Origin: Natrinema mahii
Lineage (GTDB): Archaea; Halobacteriota; Halobacteria; Halobacteriales; Natrialbaceae
DNA: 64,000 nucleotides
NCBI GenBank assembly: GCA_000690595.2
Contig: JHUT02000006.1
Location: forward strand, 136,575-200,574
Direction of reading: 5' to 3'
The first letter of the stretch is position 1; every line of letters starts with the position of its first letter. The notes under the pieces are model-generated. The model did no database searches, was not told the origin of the DNA, and saw only the letters and a program-made list of their open reading frames with translations. The translations under genes were made by a program, and so were the position numbers. This document shows positions 25,273 to 33,074 of the stretch, piece by piece.

Positions 25273-26064
25273 ATGCACCAGCCCCGTCCCGACCTCGCTC
25301 CCGACGGCTCACTCTCGCGCGCGGAGATGGAGTCCCTTCAACGTGAGATCGCTTCCGTCGCGACCTTCGAGGACGATCTCTCCGTCGATCCAGCCGTGCT
25401 GTCGAACCCGCTCGAGGCCGCGGCGAGCGGCGGCGAGCAACCGGTCGTCGCCGGCGTCGACCAGTCGTTCCTGACGAACGCCGACGGCGAGCAGGACCGC
25501 GCGCTGAGCGCCGTCGTCGCAACCCGCGGCGGCGAGGTGATCGAACGCGTCCACGCGGTGACCGACCTCGAGATCCCCTACATCCCCGGCCTGCTCTCCT
25601 TTCGCGAGGGGCGGCCGATCCTCGCGGCGCTCGAGGAGTTGGCCGTCGAGCCGGACCTGCTGTTGTTCGACGGCAGCGGCCGCATCCACTTCCGGCAGGC
25701 CGGCATCGCGACCCACATGGGCGTCGTCCGTGACGTGCCCAGCATCGGCGTCGCCAAGAGCCTGCTCTGTGGGACTCCCCGGGCGGACACCGACGACCTC
25801 TCGGAGGGGACGACGATCGGTATCGAAGCGAACTCGAGGGTGGACGCGCCCGACGGCACCCTGCTGGGCTATGCGGTCCAGACGCGCCAGTACGACTCGC
25901 CGAACCGGTATATCAACCCGCTCTACGTCAGTCCCGGCCACCGCGTGGGGCCCGAGACGGCGGCCGACGTCGCACTCGCGCTCTCCTCGTCGTACAAGCT
26001 CCCCGAACCGGTCCGCCTCGCGGACACGTACGCCGACGAAGCCAAAGGAGAGATCGACGCGTAG
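25273..26064 (+). CDS. nfi: endonuclease V
   Basis: DNA-repair endonuclease that cuts near deoxyinosine (deaminated adenine). Catalytic acids are in VAGVDQSF (about residue 61), DLEIPYIPGLLSFREG (the conserved PYxPGxLxFRE with the Glu) and LLFDGSGRIHFRQAG (family DGxGxxHPR), and the K in VAKSLLCG is the later conserved lysine. 263 residues is slightly long because of an N-terminal acidic extension. It follows the rhomboid gene by 60 bp on the same strand. Confidence 0.92.
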   Translation: MHQPRPDLAPDGSLSRAEMESLQREIASVATFEDDLSVDPAVLSNPLEAAASGGEQPVVAGVDQSFLTNADGEQDRALSAVVATRGGEVIERVHAVTDLEIPYIPGLLSFREGRPILAALEELAVEPDLLLFDGSGRIHFRQAGIATHMGVVRDVPSIGVAKSLLCGTPRADTDDLSEGTTIGIEANSRVDAPDGTLLGYAVQTRQYDSPNRYINPLYVSPGHRVGPETAADVALALSSSYKLPEPVRLADTYADEAKGEIDA

Positions 26065-26246
26065 CCGATTCGACCGTCCACCGGCTACAGCCTGCTGATC
26101 AGCCGCCCGCGGCGGGTGGCCCCTTTCGGGGTGTTTGCCGTCTCGAGACGATCGGTAGGGCCGGTCGAACTCGAATCCGATCCGAACAGTACGATCAGCG
26201 CGACAAACCATCGATACTTAGGTATCGTCGCACGAACCGGTCGGGT

Positions 26247-27203
26247 ATGGCTACCGACGTGGACGTCGAGAGGACAGCCGACGACGGCGCCGACGGGACC
26301 GTCGTCGAGGACGACCCCGGCCGCGAGACCGCCGCGGACGATGCAGGCCCCGCAGGCGACGCCGATCGCTACACGCGCAAGCAGTCGGTACTCATCACCG
26401 GCTGCTCGTCCGGCATCGGTCGCGCGACCGCCCGCGCCTTCCTCGACGACGACTGGCAGGTCTTCGCCACGGCGCGCAACGCCGCCGACATCACTGACCT
26501 CGCGGACGAGGGCTGTGAGACTCTCGCGCTGGACGTCACCGATCCCGAGCAGGTCGCCCGGACCGTCGAGGCGGTCGTCGACGACGCCGGCTCGATCGAC
26601 TGCGTCGTGAACAACGCCGGCTACGCCCAGATGGGGCCGCTCGAGGACGTCTCGACGAGCGACCTCCACCGACAGTTCGACGTCAACGTCTACGGTCCTC
26701 ATCGGCTGACCCGCGCCGCCCTCCCGCACATGCGAGCGCAGGGCGAGGGCCGGATCGTCAACGTCTCGAGCGTCTCCGGTCGGCTCTCGATGCCCGGCTC
26801 GGGTGCGTACTCCGGGTCGAAGTTCGCCCTCGAGGGGATGAGCGACGCGTTACGGGCCGAAGTCGACGAGTTCGACATCGACGTGGTGCTGATCGAGCCC
26901 GGCCCGGTCGAGACGGCGTTCACGAACCGCGTCGACGAGGAACTCCCGGAGAACGAGCGGACGGCCGACTACGAGTCGCTGTACGAACTCTACGACGACG
27001 CCCAACTGATCGGCGGCGGCAGCGGCGGCCCCTTTGCCTCCGAGGCCGAGGACGTCGCCGAGGCGATCCTCGAGTCGGCGACCAGTCCCGACCCGCCCGC
27101 CCGGTACCCGGTCGGTCCCCTCGCGCAGTACGGGCTGTACGCCCGGTTCCTCCCGGCCTCGATTCGCGACAGGCTCTACGGACTGGTCCGCAAACTGGTC
27201 TGA
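26247..27203 (+). CDS. short-chain dehydrogenase/reductase
   Basis: A 318-residue oxidoreductase: an acidic N-terminal extension (1-45), then the Rossmann motif TGCSSGIG (about residues 52-59), NNAG (about 116-119), the catalytic SSVSG, and YSGSK (YxxxK, about residues 190-194). The C-terminus (RFLPASIRDRLYGLVRKLV) could associate with the membrane. It reduces or oxidises an alcohol/carbonyl using NAD(P); substrate unknown. Stand-alone gene. Confidence 0.9.
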   Translation: MATDVDVERTADDGADGTVVEDDPGRETAADDAGPAGDADRYTRKQSVLITGCSSGIGRATARAFLDDDWQVFATARNAADITDLADEGCETLALDVTDPEQVARTVEAVVDDAGSIDCVVNNAGYAQMGPLEDVSTSDLHRQFDVNVYGPHRLTRAALPHMRAQGEGRIVNVSSVSGRLSMPGSGAYSGSKFALEGMSDALRAEVDEFDIDVVLIEPGPVETAFTNRVDEELPENERTADYESLYELYDDAQLIGGGSGGPFASEAEDVAEAILESATSPDPPARYPVGPLAQYGLYARFLPASIRDRLYGLVRKLV

Positions 27204-27231
27204 ACGCCGTCCGCCGGCCGCACGCGGCCGC

Positions 27232-27762
27232 CTACCGCTCCGAATCGTCGTATCGCTCGGCCGCCGACTCGAACCCCAGTTCCGACTGTTCGCGCCCGCG
27301 GCGCTGCTCGAGGGCGGCGATCGCGTCGGGGTCGGGCGCGGCGTCGTCGGTGATGCGGGCCCACGAGTCGTGGACCTTCGAGTGACACCAGCGACAGAGA
27401 TAGACCGTGATCTCGTGGGAGAGAGTCTCGCCGTCGCGATCATAGGAGAGGTGATGTTCCTCGAGCAGCGGCCGCTCGTCGTCGTGGGCCATGCGTTTCT
27501 CCGCGAGGCCACAGCGGACGCACTCCCGATCGCGGTTGCGCGACCGGAAGTGGGGGCAGTCGGCCCACGACCAGTCGGACTCGGGATCGACGACGGGACA
27601 CTCGTAGTCGTCCGCGGCGCGCTCGCGGGCGAACGCGGGGTCGTGTTCGTAGTGATCGAAGGCGTACCGACAGTTCCCCTCGCCGGTGAGGTGATCGCAG
27701 ACGCCCGCGAACTCGTAGGGATCGTCGACGCCGACCGGGGTCCCCTGCGGCGTTTTCTCCAT
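27232..27762 (-). CDS. HNH-type metal-binding protein (DUF7097-like)
   Basis: A 176-residue protein rich in cysteine and histidine: CDHL, NCRYAFDHYEH, ADCPHF, then CVRCGL, EEHHLSY, and CRWCHSKVH. The last three form an HNH/ββα-metal pattern (C-x2-C ... HH ... C-x2-CH-x3-H) seen in nucleases. The N-terminal zinc-like patch is additional. Whether it cuts DNA is not shown; the HNH histidines are in place. Convergent with the SDR gene. Confidence 0.75.
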   Translation of the reverse strand: MEKTPQGTPVGVDDPYEFAGVCDHLTGEGNCRYAFDHYEHDPAFARERAADDYECPVVDPESDWSWADCPHFRSRNRDRECVRCGLAEKRMAHDDERPLLEEHHLSYDRDGETLSHEITVYLCRWCHSKVHDSWARITDDAAPDPDAIAALEQRRGREQSELGFESAAERYDDSER

Positions 27763-27882
27763 CGTCGACGGGGCGTAGGGCCCCAGGGGTGTTGAATCGA
27801 CCGCCCGCGTGCAGGACGATCCGAGGGCCGTCGTCTGCCGTTGTCGGTGGGATTTTGTCCTTCGCCCGCGTCACCGCCGACC

Positions 27883-28233
27883 GTGCTTCCGACCGACGAT
27901 CCCGACACCCTCCTCTCGACCGACGACGTCCTCGCGGCCGTCGACGCGATCGGCGACCGCGACCGATTCGCGGTCGCGTACGCGGTGTACGCACACCCGG
28001 ACGACGGCGTGACCGGTCCCGAGATCGCGGCCGAACTGGACCGCGGGGCGGCGGCGATCGAACCCGCCATCGACGCGCTCGTCGACGGCGGCGTCCTCGC
28101 CGAGCGGATGCTCTGCCTCGTCGACCCGTCGGTCGACGGCCCCGAGTACGAACTGACCGAGTTCGGCCGGCTCCTGCTCGAGGACGGCGTACTGGCGGCG
28201 TTCGACGCCGCGGCGACGGTCGAGGACCTGTAG
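27883..28233 (+). CDS. winged-helix DNA-binding protein
   Basis: A 116-residue protein (GTG 27883, opening LPTDDPDTLLSTDDVLAAVD) with an ArsR/MarR-like wHTH: AVAYAVYAHPDDGVTGPEIA, then AAIEPAIDALVDGGVLAERM and the wing YELTEFGRLLLEDG. Probably a transcription regulator; target not evident. A frame extension to TTG 27841 lacks conserved residues. It lies 41 bp before the DUF192 gene and may share its transcript. Confidence 0.72.
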   Translation: MLPTDDPDTLLSTDDVLAAVDAIGDRDRFAVAYAVYAHPDDGVTGPEIAAELDRGAAAIEPAIDALVDGGVLAERMLCLVDPSVDGPEYELTEFGRLLLEDGVLAAFDAAATVEDL

Positions 28234-28274
28234 CGGCCGAGGGGTTTTTCTCGTCGCCGGCCCCACTCGAGGGC

Positions 28275-28655
28275 GTGCGAGTAGTCCACGAGCCCGTTCC
28301 CGACGCCGCGGGTCCCGGGAGCGACGAGCGCGACTCGGAGGTGCTGGCGACGACCGTCGAGGTCGCGGACTCGCTGCTGAGTCGGGCCCGGGGGCTCATG
28401 TTCCGCCGGTCGATCCCGGACGACTACGCGCTGGCGTTTCCCTTCGAGTCGGCCGAGACCCGCGACCTCCACATGCTGTTCGTCCGCTTCCCAATCGACG
28501 CCGTCTGGGTCGTCGACGACGTCGTCCAGCGCGTCGAACGGCTCCGGCCCTGGCGAAGCGTCGCCCGCGCCGAGGCCGATCTGATCCTCGAGTTGCCGGC
28601 CGGCCGCGGGGCCGCGATCGACCCCGGCGACCGACTGCGACTCGAGGACGCCTGA
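28275..28655 (+). CDS. DUF192-family protein
   Basis: A 126-residue protein with the DUF192 signature: SLLSRARGLMFRRSIPDDYA (RxxGLMxR), FPFESAETRDLHMLFVRFPIDAVWVV (family HxxxMxFPIDxxxxD) and ILELPAGRG. DUF192 proteins are small beta-barrel domains, often exported, with no known enzyme activity. No signal peptide or lipobox is visible, so it may be cytoplasmic here. GTG start at 28275. Confidence 0.85.
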   Translation: MRVVHEPVPDAAGPGSDERDSEVLATTVEVADSLLSRARGLMFRRSIPDDYALAFPFESAETRDLHMLFVRFPIDAVWVVDDVVQRVERLRPWRSVARAEADLILELPAGRGAAIDPGDRLRLEDA

Positions 28656-28714
28656 CGGATCGGTATCCGGAACCGGCGGTTTTAAGACACCGTGATACGT
28701 TGTGACGGGATACA

Positions 28715-28795
28715 ATGGCACGCCATACGCCATCTGACGAGGATAGAGGAAGTCGGGGCGACCCGGCTGGGCGTGAAATTCTCCGACGAGTATAA
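28715..28795 (+). CDS. 26-residue leader micro-ORF before the LeuA-family gene
   Basis: ATG 28715 to TAA 28793-28795 encodes MARHTPSDEDRGSRGDPAGR followed by EILRRV. A ttttaag box at 28680-28686 sits just over 30 nt upstream, so the transcript probably begins at or close to this ATG, making it the first frame of the message. It ends with Ile-Leu-Arg-Arg-Val, i.e. three branched-chain residues, before a synthase of branched-chain amino-acid biosynthesis. This is suggestive of attenuation or leader-peptide control but not proof. Confidence 0.4.
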   Translation: MARHTPSDEDRGSRGDPAGREILRRV

Positions 28796-28841
28796 TCACC
28801 GTTCCGACGACAACACCCGCAGTTCCCGCAATTCACCACTC

Positions 28842-30374
28842 TTGCCTGTAACTCACTCACCCGAACAGACGATCGCATCGGACCGTACAGTACGCCTGCT
28901 TGATACGACGCTTCGCGACGGCGAGCAAGCGCCGGGCGTCTCGCTCTCGCCGGACGAGAAAGTCGAGATCGCCCGCTCGCTTGAGCGCGCGGGCGTCTCG
29001 GTCATCGAAGCCGGCAGCGCCTGTACCGGTGCGGGTGAGCGACAGGCCATCTCGCGGGTGACTGACCTCGATCTCGACGCCCGCGTCACCAGCTTCTGTC
29101 GCGGGATGAAAGGCGACATCGACCTCGCGCTCGAGTGTGACGTCGACGGAGTCCACATCGTCGTCCCCGCCAGCGATCGCCACGTCGAGGGCAAGGTCGG
29201 CACGTCCCGCGAGGACAACCTCGAGAACACCGCCGAACTGGTCGCCTACGCCAAAGAGAACGACCTCTGGGTCGAGGTCATCGGCGAGGACGGCTCGCGA
29301 GCGGATCTCGACTACCTCGAGCGGCTGGCCGAGACGTCCTTCGAGGCCGGCGCGGACCGCTTTTGTTTCGCCGACACCGTCGGTCACACCGGCCCCGAAC
29401 ACACCCACGAGGCCGTCTCCCGACTCGCCGACCTCGGTCCGGTGAGCGCCCACACTCACGACGACCTCGGGCTGGGCGTCACGAACGCGCTCGCGGCCGT
29501 CTCGGCGGGGGCCGATCTGGTTCACTGCACGGTCGACGGCCTCGGCGAACGCGCCGGCAACGTCGCCTTGGAGGAGGTCGCGATCGCGCTCGATCACGTC
29601 TACGACGTCGAGACGCTCGACCTGGAGGAAGTGTACGACCTCGCCCAGATCGTCGCCCGGGCGACGGGCGTCCAGCTCCCGCCGAACAAGGCCGTCATCG
29701 GCGAGAACGCCTTCACCCACGAGAGCGGGATCCACACCGACGGCACGCTCAAAGACGACAAGATGTACGAGCCCTACGCGCCCGAGACGGTCGGGCGCGA
29801 ACGCCGGCTCGCGCTCGGCAAACACACCGGCCGCGCGGGCGTCAGGGCCGCCCTCGAGGAACACGGCGTCGAGGCCGACGACGACGAGGTCGCCGAGATC
29901 GCCACCCGCGTGACGGAACTGGGCGATCGCGGTCGCCGGGTCACCGACGCCGACCTGTTGGCGATCGCCGAGGACGTCACCGGCGACGACCGCGAGCGCG
30001 TCGTCGAACTCCTCGATCTCTCCGCGACCAGCGGCGGGGCGGTCCCCACGGCCAGCATCAGGCTGTCCGTCGACGGCGAGGAACGCGTCGCCAGCGGCAC
30101 CGGCTCCGGCCCCGTCGACGCCGCCGTCTCCGCCGTCCGCGAGGCGCTTGGCTCGATGGCCGACGCCGAACTCGAGTCCTACCACGTCGACGCCGTCACC
30201 GGCGGCACCGACGCCGTCGTCACCGTCGAGGTGACGATGGTTCGCAACGACCGCTCGGTGACGGTCGCCCGTAGCGAGGCCGACATCACTCGCGCGAGCG
30301 TCACGGCGATGGTCGACGCGCTCGATCGGCTGCTCGCGGCCGATCAGCAGCCGCTCGCGCCGGCCGACGACTGA
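28842..30374 (+). CDS. LeuA-family synthase, (R)-citramalate or 2-isopropylmalate synthase
   Basis: A 510-residue acetyl-CoA-dependent Claisen condensing enzyme. The HMGL-like TIM barrel starts LLDTTLRDGEQAPGVSLSP (catalytic Arg and metal Asp), then EAGSACTG, FADTVGHTGPEHTH, the metal histidines AHTHDDLG, TVDGLGERAGN and GENAFTHESGIHTDG. Residues about 390-505 are the LeuA dimer regulatory domain (GGAVPTASIRLSVDG, GTGSGPVDAAVSAVREAL), so feedback inhibition by Leu or Ile is expected. Citramalate synthase (threonine-independent isoleucine) and isopropylmalate synthase (leucine) cannot be separated by eye. TTG 28842 is chosen; GTG 28773 and 28692 are in-frame alternatives. Confidence 0.85.
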   Translation: MPVTHSPEQTIASDRTVRLLDTTLRDGEQAPGVSLSPDEKVEIARSLERAGVSVIEAGSACTGAGERQAISRVTDLDLDARVTSFCRGMKGDIDLALECDVDGVHIVVPASDRHVEGKVGTSREDNLENTAELVAYAKENDLWVEVIGEDGSRADLDYLERLAETSFEAGADRFCFADTVGHTGPEHTHEAVSRLADLGPVSAHTHDDLGLGVTNALAAVSAGADLVHCTVDGLGERAGNVALEEVAIALDHVYDVETLDLEEVYDLAQIVARATGVQLPPNKAVIGENAFTHESGIHTDGTLKDDKMYEPYAPETVGRERRLALGKHTGRAGVRAALEEHGVEADDDEVAEIATRVTELGDRGRRVTDADLLAIAEDVTGDDRERVVELLDLSATSGGAVPTASIRLSVDGEERVASGTGSGPVDAAVSAVREALGSMADAELESYHVDAVTGGTDAVVTVEVTMVRNDRSVTVARSEADITRASVTAMVDALDRLLAADQQPLAPADD

Positions 30375-30478
30375 CGACGGCCGTCGCTGCTCAGCGGCGC
30401 CGGTCGCTGACGCGGCCACCTCGTTTTCCGATTCGATCCGACAGTGGCAGCAGCGTCGACTCCCGTCCGTGCGTGTCC

Positions 30479-30679
30479 CTACTCCTGTCGGAACGGATCG
30501 CTGACGGCGTTCCACGGATCGAGGAAATACACGCCCGCGAGAAACAGCGCGAGGAGGACGACGAACAGGCGAGCGGCCGCGCTCGCAGACGTGGGCACGC
30601 CGAGATCGAGGGTCGTCGCCATCACGAGTGCGACCCCGATCCAGAGGGAGCCGACGATCGCTCGTTTTCGACGGTCCAT
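30479..30679 (-). CDS. small two-helix membrane protein
   Basis: 66 residues: RRKRAIVGSLWIGVALVMAT then LFVVLLALFLAGVYFLDPWN, two hydrophobic helices with a basic N-terminus and the tail FRQE. It lies convergent with the LeuA-family gene. Haloarchaea carry many such small membrane proteins; no family recognised. Confidence 0.6.
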   Translation of the reverse strand: MDRRKRAIVGSLWIGVALVMATTLDLGVPTSASAAARLFVVLLALFLAGVYFLDPWNAVSDPFRQE

Positions 30680-30889
30680 AGTCGCTCGTTCGACTCGAGT
30701 CGCTTGAATGCGTGGGGTTTCGAACGGGTCGGTTCCGAAACGCCGTCTCGAGCGCAGCGAGTCCGAGACGGACTGTTATCAGTCGATGCCGATACACGCA
30801 CCAGCGACCCGCCCCGTGTCACCGAGACACCGTGATACAGACCGTCCGCGCAGTCGGCGGGGACTACCAGCGCCGAGTCGCAAATGCGG

Positions 30890-32548
30890 TCACGACGAGT
30901 CGATCGGCCCGAGGCCGACGGTCTCCTCCTCGAGGGCGTTCTGACGCCGATTGAGCATGCCGACGTCCGCGTACGAGACCGGTCCGCGAACTTGCTCGGC
31001 TTCGGGTCCGGGTTGGTGGCCGAGGTAGTCGACGTTCGGGTTCGTTCCGATGTCCGCGAGCAACTCGAACTCGTTTTGGGGCGCGTTGACGTAATCCTCG
31101 AACAGTTCCTGTGCGACCTCCGCCACGTTGGCGACTTGGACGTCCTGTCTCGGCCCCTCGAACTGGTCGGGCAGCAACTCGAGTTCCTCGCGAACCTGCT
31201 CGCTTTCGAGGTCGAGACCGGTGTCTTCGATCGCGCTGACGACCTCGAGGATGCCCGTTTCCTTGTCCGGGAGCGAATCGCCCGGCGGCGCGTCCTCTTC
31301 GTAGTCCTCGTGTGTGATTTGGACCCCCGTCGCGAGCGCGATTCGCCGCCTCGTGAACTCGTCGACGGCATCGATGACCGCGTCCAGATCGCCGCTGACG
31401 CCCTCGAGCGACGACGAAACCGAATCCGCGGACGGAAGTTCAGTATTCAGGTTGATGATCGTTCGCGATCGAGCCGGGTTCTCCCTGTACCGTTCGGGAT
31501 CGCTCGCGGGGTTGTTCTTGTCGCCAAACTGGATCACGTTCGGGGGGCAGGCGACCTCGCAGGCGACCGTGCCGATGTTGCCCTCGCCGAAGTTTCCGTC
31601 CTGACGCGCGGGATCGAAGACGCACTTCGACATGACGCCGCGAGGGGCGCGAGCGCTGACGCGCCGGTCGCGATAGTCGTAGACCATGTCCGCATTCAGT
31701 TCGTCCTCGTCGGTTTCCGGTTCCTCCCACTGGAAGTAGTTGACGCCGTACGGGCAGGCGACCTGACAGTACCGGCAGCCGATGCAGACGTCGTAGTCGG
31801 TCAGTACCATCCCGCCTCTCTCGCGGGTATGACGGGCCGTCGTCGGACAGACCTTCTCGCAGGGCGCGTCGGTGCAGTGCTGACACGGGCGGACGAGGTA
31901 GTTGAACTCGTGAACGGCCGGGTTATCCCCGCAGTTCTCGGGATCGACGTCGACGGTGTCGGGGTCCGGGGACTCGACCGCGCCGTCCTCGAAGGCAAGA
32001 ACGTACATCCAGTTTGACCCCTGGTCCCAGTTGTGTTCCTGATTACACGCGGTCACGCAGGCGAGACAGCCGTCACAGTTCTCGAGGTCGATCGTCATCC
32101 CCCACTGGGTCCCCTCGTCGGCGTCCTGGACTTCTCCCGTTTCCTCGACGGCGGGTTCCGGCTCCTGTTGATCGACTGCACCCCAGCCGAGGCTCGCGAA
32201 TCCCAGCCCAGCACCCGTCTTTTTGAGCATCTCACGACGGGAGCCGTCGCCGTTGGCGAGTTGTACCAGCGACGCCCCGATACCCCCCGCTTCGTCGGCC
32301 GCATCGTCCGGGCTGGCGATCGGCCGTTCGTCCTCGCCGAACTCCGCGACCACGTCGTCGTGATACCGCTCGTGGAACTCCGCCTCCGAGAGTTCGCCTT
32401 TCGTGACCCGCATGGCGTCTCGCCCCATCTCCATCCCGAGTTCGGTGTCGTACTCCGTGTCGTCGAGCATCTCCTCGAGGTCGTCCTGCCACGACTCGCC
32501 GAGGGGGTGAAACACCTCGTCGTCCGACTGGTCGTCGTCGAAACTCAT
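30890..32548 (-). CDS. Tat-signal 4Fe-4S ferredoxin-type protein (electron-transfer subunit)
   Basis: A 552-residue iron-sulfur protein. An acidic N-terminal module (residues 1-100) precedes an internal twin-arginine-like SRREMLKKTGAGLGF (about residue 103), typical of this haloarchaeal type. Four 4Fe-4S cysteine clusters follow: CDGCLACVTAC, CQHCTDAPCEKVC, CIGCRYCQVACPYG and a fourth made by the later CVF and CEVACPP, as in DmsB/NrfC/PsrB-like subunits. Residues about 360-552 are an acidic tail without cysteines. No molybdoenzyme or NrfD-like partner is nearby. The ATG at 32548 is preferred over GTG 32602. Confidence 0.85.
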   Translation of the reverse strand: MSFDDDQSDDEVFHPLGESWQDDLEEMLDDTEYDTELGMEMGRDAMRVTKGELSEAEFHERYHDDVVAEFGEDERPIASPDDAADEAGGIGASLVQLANGDGSRREMLKKTGAGLGFASLGWGAVDQQEPEPAVEETGEVQDADEGTQWGMTIDLENCDGCLACVTACNQEHNWDQGSNWMYVLAFEDGAVESPDPDTVDVDPENCGDNPAVHEFNYLVRPCQHCTDAPCEKVCPTTARHTRERGGMVLTDYDVCIGCRYCQVACPYGVNYFQWEEPETDEDELNADMVYDYRDRRVSARAPRGVMSKCVFDPARQDGNFGEGNIGTVACEVACPPNVIQFGDKNNPASDPERYRENPARSRTIINLNTELPSADSVSSSLEGVSGDLDAVIDAVDEFTRRRIALATGVQITHEDYEEDAPPGDSLPDKETGILEVVSAIEDTGLDLESEQVREELELLPDQFEGPRQDVQVANVAEVAQELFEDYVNAPQNEFELLADIGTNPNVDYLGHQPGPEAEQVRGPVSYADVGMLNRRQNALEEETVGLGPIDSS

Positions 32549-32720
32549 CGTCTCCACCGTTTCGATGTCGCTCGAGTACCGTTCATTGTGGCTCGCGTTC
32601 ACATACCTATCACCAGTCCTCGCAAAGAGACCCGACCTGCAAATGACGGGTAGCCGGCTCCCGGAGCGGGACGTGTCTCGACGGCGGAGGGCTCGCTACG
32701 CTCACCGTCTTGTGCTGCCG

Positions 32721-32751
32721 CAAAAGCGCCGAGAGGGGAGATTCGAACTCC
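32721..32751 (-). repeat. duplicated tRNA-Ser 3' fragment
   Basis: Contains caaaagcgccgagagg and gagattcgaactcc, matching the T-arm/acceptor end and downstream flank of the tRNA-Ser at 32886-32913 with two or three differences. It includes the TTCGAAT loop but no anticodon arm, so it is not a tRNA. It may be an old attachment-site remnant or a partial duplication. Confidence 0.65.
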
Positions 32752-32890
32752 GCCGAGACGTTCCGGGTCGTTCGCTCCGCTCACTTCCCGGGCTGCGACT
32801 CGTCTCGTTCAAATCGTCCGTAATCAGTTCGCAGCAACGGACGTTGATTCGCGCCGCTGCGCGGCGCTCATCGGTTTGTTGCTGTAAAAG

Positions 32891-32975
32891 CGCCGAGAGG
32901 GAGATTTGAACTCCCGAGTCCGTGAGGACAGCAGATTTCGAATCTGCCGCCTTGGCCGGGCTAGGCTATCTCGGC
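32891..32975 (-). tRNA. tRNA-Ser (anticodon CGA)
   Basis: Read on the minus strand the 85 nt begin GCCGAGA and end TCTCGGC plus discriminator G, giving a perfect 7-bp acceptor stem. The anticodon loop is TTCGAAA (CGA, reading UCG), the variable arm is long (TGTCCTCACGGACTC) as in class II serine tRNAs, and the T-arm is GGGAG-TTCAAAT-CTCCC. No intron; no CCA encoded. Confidence 0.95.
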
Positions 32976-32998
32976 TCACTCCTCCCTACTCGAGTGAC

Positions 32999-33009
32999 GT
33001 TTTTACCCG
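32999..33009 (-). promoter_or_regulatory. TATA-like box of tRNA-Ser
   Basis: On the minus strand gggtaaaaacg is centred about 28-30 nt before the tRNA 5' end. Confidence 0.5.
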
Positions 33010-33074
33010 TTTCGATTTTTTCGCTCCGTGCGAACGGTTCGCCCGAGGGCGACGACGCCTCGAGCCGAGCGGCG

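Larger units (their letters stand above)
32549..33074. other. intergenic region with tRNA gene and tRNA fragment
   Basis: About 525 bp. It holds tRNA-Ser(CGA), a 31-bp duplicate of the tRNA 3' end, GC-rich inverted repeats (for example gcgccgctgcgcggcgc around 32850) and the tRNA promoter. No protein gene seen. Confidence 0.8.

Noticed and set aside
26850-28799. A 649-codon minus-strand frame
   Set aside because: Antisense to the SDR, winged-helix and DUF192 genes, all of which have clear motifs on the other strand.
28857-30797. A 646-codon minus-strand frame
   Set aside because: Antisense to the LeuA-family gene, whose motifs are unambiguous.
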